Source: Ditylenchus dipsaci (lineage: Eukaryota; Nematoda; Chromadorea; Rhabditida; Anguinidae). From it: 64,000 nt of DNA. Positions 63,476 through 64,000 of this stretch are shown here, one piece after another (position 1 is the stretch's first letter; each line of letters starts with the position of its first letter). The notes under the pieces are model-generated. The model saw nothing but the letters and a program-made list of their open reading frames with translations, did no database searches and had not been told where the DNA came from. The stretch lies in assembly GCA_004194705.1 (NCBI GenBank), contig SADC01000241.1, forward strand, positions 62,001 to 126,000, in the 5' to 3' direction. The translations under genes were made by a program, and so were the position numbers.

Positions 63476-64000
63476 CCAGAGTAGAGGACCCCGATTAAAA
63501 TTAAACCGCTTTCAGAACAAAATTTTGGATTGAGTCGTTTGGGTTTTAAGGTCTGTACCCCGAAACTAAGCCGAACTGAAGAAGATGTAGCTTAACAAAC
63601 AAGATCTTTATCAAAACAACTACTTAGCAAAAAAATTCTTAGCAAAACGACCATTTAGCAAATTGGCGCTTAAATTGTGAATTCTTAGCAAATTCGCGCT
63701 TAAATTTTTTTCTTAGCAAAACGACCGCTTAGCAAATCGACCACTTAGCAAATCGCCGCTTAAATTTCGGGGTACAGCCGACTTGGATTGCTCAGAGTCA
63801 TTTATTAAATTTGGTTCAAATGTTTGTTGTCTCGAGCGGAATTTGAAACTTAGCGATGAGTTTCACAAGAAAGTTTTACATTAAAAAAATTTTTCTTGAG
63901 TTGTTAGGTTGATCATTTTATATTTATTTATATAAAAAGCCGTCGCTAGACAAATCACTGTACAGTCATGTCTCGATGTTACATGCAACCGATTGCATTT

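Larger units (their letters stand above)
62185..63779. mobile_element. non-autonomous MULE-like element with perfect 9-bp duplication, TTTGCTAAGCGGTCG words
   Basis: Ends GGCTGTACCCCGAAATTTAA / inverted; perfect duplication GACTTGGAT (62176-62184, 63780-63788), the classic Mutator length. Arrays of TTGCTAAGCGGTCGTT-like words at 62206-62345 and 63620-63760. Inside are CCACCTGG repeats (62640-62890) and a 0.4-kb hairpin (62988-63380); no transposase. Confidence 0.9.

Overview
ORGANISM AND STYLE. This is AT-rich eukaryotic DNA, most likely from a nematode. The genes are cut into short exons by introns of about 45-60 bases (GTATG/GTAAG ... TTTCAG). Several start codons lie just after a polypyrimidine-AG acceptor, as expected for spliced-leader addition. 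Two F-box-like ORFs resemble the expanded nematode type. A degenerate TTAGGC block (nematode telomere unit) is present, but it sits inside a hairpin repeat. Clade IV (Tylenchina) would fit, but I cannot prove the species.

HOST-LIKE GENES. The clearest is a many-exon gene on the minus strand (10375-13320) for a TRF4/PAPD5-type non-canonical poly(A) polymerase (GLD-4-like). Its catalytic Asp-x-Asp is assembled across an intron and a poly(A) signal follows the stop. Upstream on the plus strand is a three-exon gene (14372-15277) for an acidic/serine-rich and lysine-rich protein. A five-exon coiled-coil gene (29053-30198), with an alternative F-box-like first exon, is repeated at 39692-40838.

MOBILE DNA. 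Nearly everything else is DNA transposons, often nested. (a) Mutator-like (MULE) elements with 8-9 bp target duplications: two encode DDE transposases with SWIM zinc fingers (21051-23773, 52917-55950), one carries a FLYWCH gene (7561-9159), and others are non-autonomous (1694-2336, 17959-18648, 62185-63779, 16504-17508, 23782-24812). Each family has terminal inverted repeats built from its own 15-21 bp tandem word. (b) hAT elements and MITEs with 8-bp duplications (2830-4098, 30481-30752, 44282-44575, 47006-47211, 58805-59779). (c) TTAA-flanked palindromic elements with AGG termini (530-2404, 32754-34583, 58658-61630). (d) TA-flanked mariner-type MITEs (24817-25251, 48104-48546, 61810-61996, 16070-16319, 34714-34846). 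(e) TAA-flanked MITEs and a PIF/Harbinger transposase remnant (33582-33930). (f) A CACGG-ended element with a 4-bp duplication (35401-36267).

LARGE STRUCTURE. 0-9 kb: nested elements and a 92-bp satellite (5248-6330). 9-15.3 kb: host genes. 15.3-25.3 kb: elements including the first MULE. 25.8-32.1 kb and 36.4-43.1 kb: a near-identical direct segmental duplication with offset about 10.64 kb; a third fragment lies at 45.0-45.7 kb. 47.9-52.2 kb: a giant palindrome (arms about 1.6-2.1 kb) with F-box-like ORFs on the arms and a captured, tandemly duplicated Ulp1/SENP protease fragment in the middle. 52.9-64 kb: the second MULE and more nested elements. Several insertions can be proven inside the window, because the opposite palindrome arm keeps the empty site.
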